From: Thiodiazotropha sp040507225
GTDB taxonomy: Bacteria > Pseudomonadota > Gammaproteobacteria > Chromatiales > Chromatiaceae
NCBI GenBank assembly: GCA_040507225.1
Contig: JBEVVG010000001.1
Location: forward strand, 682,001-746,000
Direction of reading: 5' to 3'
Length of the DNA stretch: 64,000 nucleotides
Numbering within the stretch: position 1 is the stretch's first letter; the number at the start of each line of letters is the position of its first letter. Positions 1-9,600 of this stretch are shown here, piece by piece. The translations under genes were made by a program, and so were the position numbers. The notes under the pieces are model-generated. The model worked only from the letters and a program-made list of their open reading frames with translations, had not been told where the DNA came from and ran no database searches.

Positions 1-330
1 AGGGCCCGGGTAGACCCGGGCACCCAGCGCGGCCGCAATCAGTTGTGCACCCAGACAGATACCCAGCGTCGGACGTCGGTGGGCCAGGCGCGATTTCAGG
101 GCCTGCAACTCGACCGTGAGAAACGGGTAGCGATCGTGTTCATACACCCCGATCGGACCGCCCATCACGATCAGCAGGTCCGCATGCTCGATTGGCTCCT
201 GAATCTCATCCACCCCGGCATCGTAGTAGTCGAAACTGTACCCCTGAGATTCGAGCAATGGGGCAAAGCTACCGAGATCCTCGAATGCCAGATGGCGGAT
301 CACGGCGATGCGGGATGATTCGTTCAGCAT
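1..330 (-). CDS. Class I glutamine amidotransferase (5' part, runs off left edge)
   Basis: The first 110 residues of a GuaA-type class I glutamine amidotransferase read from an ATG at 330 and leave the window at base 1. The nucleophile elbow G-I-C-L-G-A-Q is present with the catalytic cysteine at residue 92. It is preceded by a typical MGGP segment and an EHDRYPFL stretch seen in free-standing GMP-synthase-like amidotransferases. The catalytic His/Glu lie beyond the edge, so activity cannot be judged. Free-standing members hydrolyse glutamine or gamma-glutamyl compounds and are often annotated only as amidotransferase. It is divergent from the phospholipase D gene at 575. Confidence 0.85.
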   Translation of the reverse strand, partial: MLNESSRIAVIRHLAFEDLGSFAPLLESQGYSFDYYDAGVDEIQEPIEHADLLIVMGGPIGVYEHDRYPFLTVELQALKSRLAHRRPTLGICLGAQLIAAALGARVYPGP

Positions 331-574
331 GCTTCAACACCTGTGATCTGTTGCGGATACGGGTTCATGAGCAGGTCCCAGTATATCGTGTAGAGCGGCC
401 GGGATAACAACCACTCGGGGCACAAACCGAGTGATGCTTGGCAAGCATGCGCAGCAGGTGGGACAAAGCCGGAAGTTTCCAGGTTAATTTTTATCGGCCG
501 GCCGTTTATCATCAGTATCCAGCCAATCCGGCCGGATACACAGGCGCCTCCTGCCGGCTATGCGAAGGAAAGCC

Positions 575-2686
575 ATGAGTTCGCAACACAAGATACTTCA
601 ACCCGGAAAAAATTGCTGGACGATGCAGTCCGCATCGCGTCTCGGTATCGTGGTTGATAGCGCCGATTATTTTCGCGCTTTTGCCGAATCCTGCCGCAAT
701 GCGCAGCGTCGGATTTTGATTCTGGGCTGGGATTTCGATCGCAGGGAGAGACTGTTCAGGGAAGACAAGCCGTTTGAAGGTTCCGATGAACTGGGTGATT
801 TTCTGGTTGACCTGGTGAATCGAAAAAAATCCCTGCAGATCTATCTGCTGTCCTGGGATTTCAACATGATCTATGCCATCGAGCGCGAGTTGCTTCCCGC
901 GCTCAGGCTGCGCCTGCAAACACCTCACCGATTCCACTTTCGCCTGGATGGCCGTCATCCGAGTGGTGCGTCACACCACCAGAAAGTGGTCGTGGTCGAC
1001 GATCGGGTGGCCTTTGTCGGTGGTATCGATCTCAGCCGCTGGCGCTGGGATACTCCGGAACACAGGGCGGATGATCCAAGAAGAATCGACCCCAATGGCA
1101 AACCCTACCCACCATTTCATGACATGATGATGGTGGTGGAAGGAGATGTGGCGTACAAGCTGAGTGAACTTGCCAGAACCCGTTGGCGGCGTTCCGGAGG
1201 ACGTTATATCCGCAGAATGAAACCGGTGGGCGACAGTCCCTGGCCCGAGTCGGTAACCCCGCTGCTGACCCAGGTGCCGGTTGCAATCTCACGCACGGAG
1301 CCGGTGTATCGTCAGCGTAAAGCGGTAGCCGAAGTGCGTCAGTTGTATCTGGACGGCATTGAGTCGGCGGAACGCTTCATTTACATCGAGAACCAGTATT
1401 TCACTTCCCAGGCGTTGACCCGGGCTCTGGTCAGCAGACTCCAGGAGGAGGATGGGCCGGAGGTGGTGCTGGTGCTTCCGCAGAAGACCGGCGGTTGGCT
1501 CGAGCAGGTGACCATGGATGTTCTGCGCACCCGGGAATTGGAAAAACTGCGCGCCGCGGACAAATATGACAGACTGGCCGTCTATTTCCCCTATCAGCCG
1601 GGACTGGGGGAGCATTGCATCAGCGTGCATGCGAAACTCCTGGTGGTGGACGACCGCTTGTTGCGGATCGGGTCGTCCAACACAAGCAATCGATCCATGG
1701 GACTGGATACCGAGTGTGATCTGGCGATCGAGAGTCAGCAGTCGGATGATGCGGTGACTCGTGAAATTCGCGCCACGCGGCGGCGGTTGCTCGCCGAACA
1801 CCTGGATTGCAGCGTCGATCAGGTAACTGAAGCGGAGCAGAGTGCCGGGAATCTGATTGAGGCAATCCGCAGTCTTCAGGGGGAAGGGCGGAGCTTGAGA
1901 CCGCTGGATGAGCAGGTGCCGGAGCCGGTCAATGAACTGGTGCCCGATGCCAGCGTGGTCGATCCCCCGGAACCCTTCAGTTCTGAGTACTTTGTATCCC
2001 AGTATGTTCCCAGTGACGGCCGGCAAACCGGTAAGCGGCAGTTGCTGCTGTTCGCTCTGGTGGTGGTGGGTCTGTTGGCACTGGCCGCAGCCTGGCGCTG
2101 GACCCCCATGCAATCCTGGCTGAGCCCCGATCTTCTGCACCAGGGCCTGGATCTGCTGCCGAATCCCTGGGTCAGGGCACTGGTGACCGTGCTGGTGGTG
2201 ATTCTGGCCAGTACCGCGATGGTGCCATTGACCCTGTTGGCAATATTGTCCGGGGTGCTGTTTTCCGCATGGCAGGCATTCGTCTATGTCCTGGTCGGGG
2301 CGGTTATCAGCGCATCCTTGGGATTCCTGCTTGGTCGCAGGTTGAGTCAGGGCCTGGTGGAGCGGCTCGCGGGATCGAAGATCAAGTCACTCAGCAAGCG
2401 GCTCGCCAAGCGGGGCACCCTTGCAGTTGCGTTGTTGAGGCTGCTGCCTGTTGCGCCTTTCACGGTATTCAATCTCGTTGCGGGAGCCTCGCACCTGAAT
2501 TTCCGCCAGTTCGTGGTGGGCAGCATGCTGGGGTTGATGCCCGGACTGGCGGCCATCACTCTGTTTTCCCGCTCACTTTGGGACGCCATAGCCAATCCCT
2601 CGGCGATGAACCTGCTGATCGTGGCGCTTGTCGGCGGGGTGTTGGTGATCTTTTCCTGGCTGGCGAAGCGCTGGTTGCGTTCCTGA
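575..2686 (+). CDS. Phospholipase D-family protein fused to a VTT/DedA-type membrane domain
   Basis: A 703-residue fusion. Residues 1 to about 440 form a two-lobed phospholipase D/cardiolipin-synthase-like domain with two HxK motifs (H135-x-K137, followed by DD, and H352-x-K354, followed by DD and GSSN). Both half-sites are therefore intact. From about residue 488 a hydrophobic VTT (SNARE-associated/TVP38) domain with several membrane segments follows, containing LLGRRLSQG. The enzyme probably hydrolyses or transfers phosphatidyl groups at the inner membrane, though the substrate is unknown. The start at 575 was chosen over 560 because GAAGGA sits 5-6 bases upstream. An EEP-family gene at 3969-4694, which is often a partner of PLD proteins (compare YbhO/YbhP), lies beyond transaldolase. 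Confidence 0.9.
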   Translation: MSSQHKILQPGKNCWTMQSASRLGIVVDSADYFRAFAESCRNAQRRILILGWDFDRRERLFREDKPFEGSDELGDFLVDLVNRKKSLQIYLLSWDFNMIYAIERELLPALRLRLQTPHRFHFRLDGRHPSGASHHQKVVVVDDRVAFVGGIDLSRWRWDTPEHRADDPRRIDPNGKPYPPFHDMMMVVEGDVAYKLSELARTRWRRSGGRYIRRMKPVGDSPWPESVTPLLTQVPVAISRTEPVYRQRKAVAEVRQLYLDGIESAERFIYIENQYFTSQALTRALVSRLQEEDGPEVVLVLPQKTGGWLEQVTMDVLRTRELEKLRAADKYDRLAVYFPYQPGLGEHCISVHAKLLVVDDRLLRIGSSNTSNRSMGLDTECDLAIESQQSDDAVTREIRATRRRLLAEHLDCSVDQVTEAEQSAGNLIEAIRSLQGEGRSLRPLDEQVPEPVNELVPDASVVDPPEPFSSEYFVSQYVPSDGRQTGKRQLLLFALVVVGLLALAAAWRWTPMQSWLSPDLLHQGLDLLPNPWVRALVTVLVVILASTAMVPLTLLAILSGVLFSAWQAFVYVLVGAVISASLGFLLGRRLSQGLVERLAGSKIKSLSKRLAKRGTLAVALLRLLPVAPFTVFNLVAGASHLNFRQFVVGSMLGLMPGLAAITLFSRSLWDAIANPSAMNLLIVALVGGVLVIFSWLAKRWLRS

Positions 2687-2819
2687 TCACCGGGTGAATA
2701 CCCCCTGGATCGTGGCGGATTGTCATAGAACCTTTACATGATTCTGGTATCAGTTGCTATAGAAACTGATGGGATTGTCTCATCAGGGTTTAGCAACAAA
2801 GAATCTGCGAGGGGTTCGC

Positions 2820-3947
2820 ATGTCACAACTGGCAAAACTGCAACAATTCGGTCAAAAATTCTGGCTTGACGAGCTTTCCCGGGATTTGCTGGAGGAGGGT
2901 GTGATTGCCCGTCACATGGAAGAGAACGGATTGGCAGGCATCACCACCAATCCCGCGATCTTTCAGAACAGCATCAGCCATTCCCATCGTTATGATGCTG
3001 ATATTGAGCAGGGGTTGCAGGATGAACTCGATCCCAGGGACATTTTCCTGACGCTCGCGATCGAGGATGTCAGGTCAGCCTGCGACGTGTTACACCCGCT
3101 ATATGAGCTCAGCGACGGTGTGGATGGATATGTCAGTCTCGAGGTGTCGCCGCGCTATGCCTATGACAAACAGGCCACCCTTGATCAGGCCCAGGATCTT
3201 TGGCGCCGGGTCGATCGCCCCAACCTGTACATCAAGGTTCCGGGTACCCCGGTGGGTCTCGAGGCAGTCGAGGAACTCCTGTATCGCGGCATCAACGTCA
3301 ATATCACCCTGCTGTTTGGATTGCAGGCATATTGCAACACCCACATGGCCTTCATCCGTGCCCTCGAGCGACGCAAATCCGAAGGGCTTGATGTGGATCG
3401 GGTCAGTTCGGTGGCCAGCTTTTTTCTCAGCCGGATCGATGTGGCGGTGGACGATCTGTTGAAACAGTCCGTTGAGCGGATCGCCTCGACTGAACGAGAC
3501 AGGGTATTGCGGGAACTGCTCGGCCAGACTGCGGTGGCCTATGCAAAACGCGCCTATGCGCAGTTCCTGGATATCACCGGGGACGAGCGATGGCATGCGT
3601 TGCAGCAACTGGGCGCACGCCCGCAACGGATCGTCTGGGCCAGTACCGGCACCAAGAATCCGGACTATTCGGACGTAATGTACATTGAACCGCTGATTGG
3701 TCAGCACACCATCTCGACCATACCTTCAAAGACTGCACAAGCCTTTAATGATCACGGTAATCCCGGACCTACCATGGAAAACGGAATGGATGAATCCGAG
3801 CAGCTGATCCGGCGGTTAGAGTCTCTCGAAATCGATATCGAAGCAGTCACCGAGCGTCTGGTCGAGGAGGGAGTGGATAAATTCATCCGCGCTTATGAGC
3901 AACTGCTGGATGACATTCAGCAGAAGCAGGCCCGACTCGCGGTATAA
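2820..3947 (+). CDS. tal: Transaldolase
   Basis: A 375-residue transaldolase of the longer bacterial type. It transfers dihydroxyacetone units between sugar phosphates in the non-oxidative pentose phosphate pathway. The N-terminal FWLDELSRDLL and GITTNPAIF segments and the Schiff-base lysine K139 in NLYIKVPGTP are all present, as is the late WASTGTKNP segment. The start at 2820 (ATG, with GAGGGG a few bases upstream) is preferred over an in-frame ATG at 2769, since family members begin close to SQLAKLQQFGQ. The gene stands alone and runs convergently towards the EEP-family gene. Cytoplasmic. Confidence 0.95.
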   Translation: MSQLAKLQQFGQKFWLDELSRDLLEEGVIARHMEENGLAGITTNPAIFQNSISHSHRYDADIEQGLQDELDPRDIFLTLAIEDVRSACDVLHPLYELSDGVDGYVSLEVSPRYAYDKQATLDQAQDLWRRVDRPNLYIKVPGTPVGLEAVEELLYRGINVNITLLFGLQAYCNTHMAFIRALERRKSEGLDVDRVSSVASFFLSRIDVAVDDLLKQSVERIASTERDRVLRELLGQTAVAYAKRAYAQFLDITGDERWHALQQLGARPQRIVWASTGTKNPDYSDVMYIEPLIGQHTISTIPSKTAQAFNDHGNPGPTMENGMDESEQLIRRLESLEIDIEAVTERLVEEGVDKFIRAYEQLLDDIQQKQARLAV

Positions 3948-3968
3948 CACCCTGCACCGTTATTGCGG

Positions 3969-4694
3969 CTATGCCAAATCCAGTCGGGCAACCACGGGCA
4001 GATGATCCGAAGCACCCCGGCTGGTCAGGGTATTGTGCGCAAATACCGAATGCATCAGGGTGTTCGGGGAGATCCAGATACGGTCGAGTGGCAGCAGTGG
4101 GAATCGCGCCGGAAAACTGCGCTCGCCGTAGGATCGACCAAGCAGTCCGTTGATACGCCGCAATGTGGGGGTGAACGGACGCCATTCATTCAGATCCCCC
4201 ATCAGCAGGGTCGGACCCTCCCAGGGTTTCGACAGCAGCGTGGATATCAGTCGATGCTGATGATTGCGTTCCCGGGATGACAGCCCGAGATGCGTCGCCA
4301 GACAACGCAGGGTATTACCGGCAGGGGTTTTGAGTATCGCATCGATGATTGATCGGGGTTCTCGCTGTTTCCAGCTGATATCGATCACTTCGACAGTCAG
4401 CACATCGAGATCCGTCAGCAGAATGTTGCCGAAGCGGCTGTCCGGCGTGTCCAGGGTCATTCCCGCCAGGGCCGTCATTTGTGTTGCCTCGGCCAGGGTC
4501 TGTGCGTCGTCGACGTGCTCCTCGACTTCCTGAAGTGCGAGGATCCGGGCCCCGGTTTCCCGGACCACCTGCACAGTGCGCCTGAGGTCCCGGACCCCGT
4601 CCGCCCCGATGCTGCGGTGGACGTTGTAGGTTGCCACGCAGAGGGTATCCGCCAGGTGCGGAATTTCAGAATACGCTTTCGATCTGTTTCTCAT
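3969..4694 (-). CDS. Endonuclease/exonuclease/phosphatase family protein
   Basis: A 241-residue EEP-fold hydrolase with all expected metal and catalytic positions: N24 (TYNVH), E56 (LQEVEE), H135 (ATHLGL), D167 and N169 (GDLNEW), D204 (LDRIW) and D230-H231 (SDHLPV). The closest familiar type is YbhP, a putative phosphodiesterase linked with cardiolipin synthase B. The PLD-VTT protein at 575 supports a link to phospholipid metabolism, but the substrate cannot be read from sequence. There is no signal peptide. A start at the ATG at 4694 gives a normal N-terminus. It overlaps by 29 bases a weak ORF on the same strand (4666-4920). Confidence 0.88.
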   Translation of the reverse strand: MRNRSKAYSEIPHLADTLCVATYNVHRSIGADGVRDLRRTVQVVRETGARILALQEVEEHVDDAQTLAEATQMTALAGMTLDTPDSRFGNILLTDLDVLTVEVIDISWKQREPRSIIDAILKTPAGNTLRCLATHLGLSSRERNHQHRLISTLLSKPWEGPTLLMGDLNEWRPFTPTLRRINGLLGRSYGERSFPARFPLLPLDRIWISPNTLMHSVFAHNTLTSRGASDHLPVVARLDLA

Positions 4695-4920
4695 ACACCG
4701 CTATATCCGGGTGCGCACCCAGGTTGATCATTGGCTGGTAAACAGCGTCCATCAAGCCTGTGGCGCTGCATGCGTAATGATACTGCTGCAGATCACCGAT
4801 ATGTTCAATCGGGACATGCGCATCGATCGATTGACCATCCAGTGGTCGTTTGAGTTCCGGAGTCCAGGTGAAGAGGGCATGATCGGCGAGCGGGCTCTTT
4901 ATAGCCTCTGCGCAGATCAC
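4666..4920 (-). CDS. Possible small hypothetical protein
   Basis: An 84-codon reading frame with a GTG start overlaps the start of the EEP-family gene by 29 bases, as co-translated genes may do. I do not recognise the product and see no motif, signal peptide or clear ribosome binding site. The frame stays open further upstream without a better start. It may be a real small gene, the tail of a decayed gene, or chance. Confidence 0.25.
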   Translation of the reverse strand: MICAEAIKSPLADHALFTWTPELKRPLDGQSIDAHVPIEHIGDLQQYHYACSATGLMDAVYQPMINLGAHPDIAVYEKQIESVF

Positions 4921-4959
4921 AGGCCCTGGGGGATTGCGATGATTCTCAGGGTGTAAAAC

Positions 4960-4986
4960 AAACCCCCGCGATTATCGCGGGGGTTT
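4960..4986 (-). terminator. Rho-independent terminator of the rhodanese gene
   Basis: A near-perfect GC-rich inverted repeat (CCCCCGCGA against TCGCGGGGG, extended by AAA/TTT pairs) with a very short loop. On the minus strand it is followed by TGTTTTAC. It lies about 35 bases after the rhodanese stop at 5021 and has the shape of an intrinsic terminator. Confidence 0.88.
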
Positions 4987-5020
4987 GTACAGCAGGGAAG
5001 CGTTGCGCTTGGAGATGAGA

Positions 5021-5617
5021 TTATGAGCCATCAGCGGGAAAATACATCTTTTCCCGGTTCAGCTTATAGGACCAGGGCAGATTGGCGTTTTTCCAGCCAT
5101 TCAGCAGTCGCCAGCCTTTGTGCTCCCCTTGTTTGACTTTACCGCCTTCAAATCCGTCGGTCACCACATAAACCTGCTCATAACCTTTGTCCCACAGCAT
5201 CTTGGCACTGGGTGCGCCACGGGTTCCGCCCGAGCGGCACATGAGAATGATCGGAGCCGACTTCGAAAGACCGCGCGCTTGCAGGGCGGAATTGACCTGT
5301 TGTTCGAAATCCGCGTTGACCGTCATTTGGTAGACCGGCTTCTTCGGGTTCCACTCTGAGCGGTTCGCCAGCTTGTAAGGGATGTTGATATCCACCACGT
5401 CGGTAAAACCGGTGAACATGATCTCGATCGGGTCCCTGACGTCGACGAACAGAACCTCTGCGCCCTGTGCCTGCTTCATCTCGTAGGCTTCCCTGGCATC
5501 GACATAGAGATGCCAGGGGGTCTGTTTTTTCGGGTCTTGCGGCTCCGGTGCGGCCTGCAGCGTCCAGGCATTCAGAAGTCCTGTCATGGCGACCGCGTAT
5601 ATCAGTGATTTTCTCAT
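5021..5617 (-). CDS. Exported rhodanese-like sulfurtransferase
   Basis: A 198-residue protein with an N-terminal signal peptide (hydrophobic run from residue 5, likely cut after QAA at 23) and one rhodanese domain. The active-site loop is C127-R-S-G-G-T-R-G, so the persulfide-forming cysteine is present. The segment VLFVDVRDPIEIMFTGF is the CDC25/rhodanese DVR motif. The protein is expected in the periplasm, where it could carry sulfane sulfur or serve as a binding domain; the acceptor is unknown. It is monocistronic with its own terminator downstream. The ATG at 5617 begins a canonical MRKSL signal sequence. Confidence 0.92.
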   Translation of the reverse strand: MRKSLIYAVAMTGLLNAWTLQAAPEPQDPKKQTPWHLYVDAREAYEMKQAQGAEVLFVDVRDPIEIMFTGFTDVVDINIPYKLANRSEWNPKKPVYQMTVNADFEQQVNSALQARGLSKSAPIILMCRSGGTRGAPSAKMLWDKGYEQVYVVTDGFEGGKVKQGEHKGWRLLNGWKNANLPWSYKLNREKMYFPADGS

Positions 5618-5853
5618 GAAACACTACCTCAGATTCAGAAAACCATAATTTTATGAATTATTGGAATGACAACCATGATAATCCGCAAACGTAATAGTGG
5701 GTCGGCTGTTAGGAGGGCAGGAGAATACTTGTTGCAGGGCTCACAATCGGACAATAATTCAACCCGATGCAGGTTTCCTGGCAAAGCGATACCGCTCAAT
5801 TCAGAACCAGGCCCAGGGCATGATAACAGGCCCAGACAGGAGGGAGCAGCAAC

Positions 5854-6600
5854 TTGGAAATTTGGCAGATTCTGATTCTGGCACTGGTCGGTATCCTGGC
5901 CGGTTGGCTCAACGTCATGGCGGGTGGCGGTTCATTGCTGACCGTCCCGGTGATGTTGTTTATGGGTATCCCCGGTCCGGTTGCCAATGGCACCAACCGG
6001 ATTGCGATCCTGGCGCAGAACATATCCGCCATCACCGCCTTTAAACGCAAGGGTTATGCGGAATTCAAACTGGGCCTCAGCCTAGCGGCAGCGGCTTCGA
6101 TCGGGGCGCTGGCAGGCGCCTCCATGGGGATTCACCTGGAGGGGGAGTGGTTTGAAAGGATACTCGCATTGGTGATGGTCGGAGTGCTGATTCTGATGGC
6201 GACGGGTCACGATCGGGTCAAGCCCGGTCAAGGGAATGAAAAACCGCGACATCTGCTGGCAGGGCATCTGTTGATGGTCGGTGCCGGTTTCTGGGGCGGG
6301 TTCATCCAGATCGGTGTGGGATTTATCCTGATGCCGATTTTGCATCGGGTGCTTGGTCTGGACCTGGTGCGGGTCAATATGTACAAGGTGATGATCGTCC
6401 TGGTCTACACCATCGTGGCGTTATTCGTCTTCGCCTCGAATCTGCAACTGCTGTGGTGGACCGGACTCGGACTTGCGGTGGGCAATTCGATCGGCGGATG
6501 GCTGGGGGCGCACATGACCATCAGCCATGGAGAAAAGCTGATCCGTCGCGTACTTTACCTGGCGCTGAGCGCATTCATCCTCAAACTGCTGTTTTTCTGA
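5854..6600 (+). CDS. TauE/SafE family permease (sulfite/organosulfonate-type exporter)
   Basis: A 248-residue polytopic inner-membrane protein with the TauE/SafE signature: the N-terminal GWLNVMAGGGSLLTVP and NGTNRIAIL motifs, a basic connecting loop, then a repeat with GGFIQIGVGF and GGWLGAH. The family exports sulfite, sulfoacetate or related anions; the substrate here is not known. The start is a TTG at 5854, with a strong AGGAGG at 5838-5843 ten bases upstream and no ATG that would keep the first helix. The rhodanese divergently upstream also handles sulfur, but no operon links them. Confidence 0.9.
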   Translation: MEIWQILILALVGILAGWLNVMAGGGSLLTVPVMLFMGIPGPVANGTNRIAILAQNISAITAFKRKGYAEFKLGLSLAAAASIGALAGASMGIHLEGEWFERILALVMVGVLILMATGHDRVKPGQGNEKPRHLLAGHLLMVGAGFWGGFIQIGVGFILMPILHRVLGLDLVRVNMYKVMIVLVYTIVALFVFASNLQLLWWTGLGLAVGNSIGGWLGAHMTISHGEKLIRRVLYLALSAFILKLLFF

Positions 6601-6615
6601 GCCGAAATCGTAACA

Positions 6616-9600
6616 CTACTCCGGACTGTTCAGTCTATTCAGCAGGGCAATGAGATCGGCGCTCATTGCATCGAGTTCATCCAGTCGCGACTGGGCCTTT
6701 TCCACGGACTGGTGTTCGGCAATCAGCACCAGTTCCATACCCAGTTCGTGGATTTCGTTATGCTTCGCCTGAATGAACGGGTAGGGCTGACGACTGCCGT
6801 AGCGAACCTCACCGATACCTCGGTACCAGCGGGTGAACGGGCAGTTGGTTTCATTAGTCTCTGGTCGCAGGGTTGTCAGGCCGGAAGTGATGTAATTTTT
6901 CACCGCCATCAGCCAAAGTTTTTGGCTGAAGATGGCCACATTCAGATCATAGGGTGCGACGGGCCCCTGAATGAATTCGTTCAGGTTGTGCCACAGTTGG
7001 TTGTCGACCCATTGTTTTGTCCAGGGCACCACCGAGTCCGCGGGCATGGGTTTCGCGATACCGTAACCCTGAGCGAATTGACAGCCGAGCTGAAGCAGCA
7101 TCAGGCCATGCTCGATGGTCTCCACGCCTTCCGCCACAACCGGTCGCTTCAGGGCGTCCGCCAGTCTCAGAACACCCTCGACGATATCCTGGTCTCTGGG
7201 ATCGACCATCATGTCCCGGACAAAATGCTGGTCGATTTTCAGGACGCTGATCGGCAAACGATGGAAATAGGTCAGCGATGAGTAACCGGTGCCGAAATCG
7301 TCCAGTGAAAAATGGATGCCGAAGTCCCGGCATTCGGACATGATCTCGGACACCTCTGAGGTGTCGCCGATGGCGCTGGTCTCGAGAATTTCGAGTTCCA
7401 GATACTGCGTGATATCCGCGGGATAGTGGGACAGCAGCTTTTTCAGGTCTTGTGGAAAGCTGCGTTGCTGGATGTGTCGGGTACACAGATTGACACTGAC
7501 CGGCAGGTACAGATCCTGTTTGCGCCAGGCCATGTGCTGCTCCAGGGCGGCCTTGATCACCCACTCATCCAGGGCGATTTCCAAGGGGGTATCCTTGATC
7601 TGGTGGAGAAACTTGCGCGGCAGGAGCAGGCCATCCTGCGGGTGGTTCCAGCGAATCAGCGCTTCGACACTGGCGAGTTCTCCGCTGCTCAGATCGATGC
7701 GTGGCTGATAAAAGAGACAGAGTTCGTATTTCGCCATGGCCTGGGCGAAGTCGATCAGTGCCTTTTGATGAGCATGAACCTTCTTGTCCTGTATCGGATC
7801 GAACAGGCTGTAGGTGTTCTTTCCCTTCTCCTTGGCCTGATACATCGCCTGGTCAGCATGTCGCAACAGGGTATCCGGATCTACATTGTCATCCGGGAAA
7901 AAAGTGACCCCGATACTCGCGGAGATATGCATCCGTCTGCGATCGATTTCGAACGGCTGGGCAATGATATCGAGTACCCGTTGAACGATCTCTTCGCCGT
8001 GATAGAGGCTTCCAAGTCCTCCCACGAGTAACACGAATTCATCGCCACCCAGGCGTGAGAGGGTGTCGCCTTCACGCAGTTCGTCGGTCAGCCGCCGACC
8101 CAGATCAATCAGCAGCTGGTCCCCGACATCATGGCCAAAAGAGTCGTTGATGGGTTTGAAGCCATCCAGGTCGATATAGCAGATGGCCAGTTTCTCATCA
8201 TTGCGCCTCACCTGGGCGATGGCCTGTTGCAGGCGATCGGCCAACAACTGACGGTTCGGCAACCCGGTCAGCACATCATTGTAGGCCATGTACTGAATCT
8301 GCTGTTCCGCCTGCTTGTGCTCGACGAAATCGAAGGCCATGTTGGCAATCCGGGTGACGATCGAGAGATCGTGGTCATCGTAATATTTGGGTTTGTTGCC
8401 GACACCGATGACCGCTACGATTTTCTGTCCTCTGAATATCGGTACCGTGAGTTCCCGGACCACCGGTGCATGACCTTCCGGCAAGCCTTTCTTGTGAACC
8501 AGTGCTTCGTAATCGTTGTGTATGACGGGCTCCCGCACCTTCACGCAATCCACCCAAACCCCTGCCTCACTGATGGGATAGTGCAGGCCTTCACCCTTGA
8601 GATAACACATCTCTCTCAAGGTGCGGGTCGACCAGGTCTGCAGGGTGACGCTCTCCTGGTCCTTCTCGACGAAATGGAAATAGCCGATCTGGCTGTCAGT
8701 CATTTCCTCCGCGGTATCCAGAGCGGTGCGTAACAGGGTTGGCAGGGATTCGGTGTATACCATCTCTCCCAGTATCCGGCGCAGTTCGAGCAGCTTGTCG
8801 GACTCTTTACGCTCCTGGATATCCCGTAAGAAACAGAAAAACTGACCGCCCTGCAGGCCGGAATGGCTGATCGAGACCTCGACCGGGAACACACTGCCGT
8901 CCTTGCGCACATGTGTGGCTTCAAATATGGCGTTTCCCTGCTCGACCACCTGTTCAGCTCTATCGGAAACCTTTTCAGCGCTATCGGCCGAATCGAGTTC
9001 CGACACATGTTTGCCAATCAACTCATCCCGGGTATAGCCGCTGAATCGGCAATAGGCGTCGTTGACATCGACAATGAATCCCTCCATCTGCACGACCCAG
9101 AATCCGTCCCGGGTACTGGAGAGAACCGCCTCATAGCGCTGACTGCCCTCGAGTATCGCCTGCTCCGAGAGTTTGCGATCGGTGATGTCATGACCGATGC
9201 CGAGCACGCCCAGGACTTCGCCGTTGCTGCCAATCATCGGTGTCTTGGTGGTTTCCAGCAGCGCCCGGTGTCCATCACTGGCAAATGTGATCCACTCCTC
9301 GTTGATGGTCGGGCCATCATTCTGCAGGGCCTTCTGATCATGGGCACGGAAGAAGTCCGCAACATTTTCATGCACAAAGTCGTAATCCGTCTTTCCCACT
9401 ATTTCGGCTTCGGTAGCACCAAAAAATGCCTCGAAGGACGGGTTGCAGGACAGGTACACGCCCTGGGTGTCTTTCAACCAGATAAGGTCCGGGAGGTTCT
9501 GAATCAGCGATTTCAGGAAACCGCGTTCCCGCTCGAGATCGGTCAGGGCCTGCTTGAGGTTCAGTTCGGTCTTTTTGCGCTGGGTGATCTCCGCGAACAC

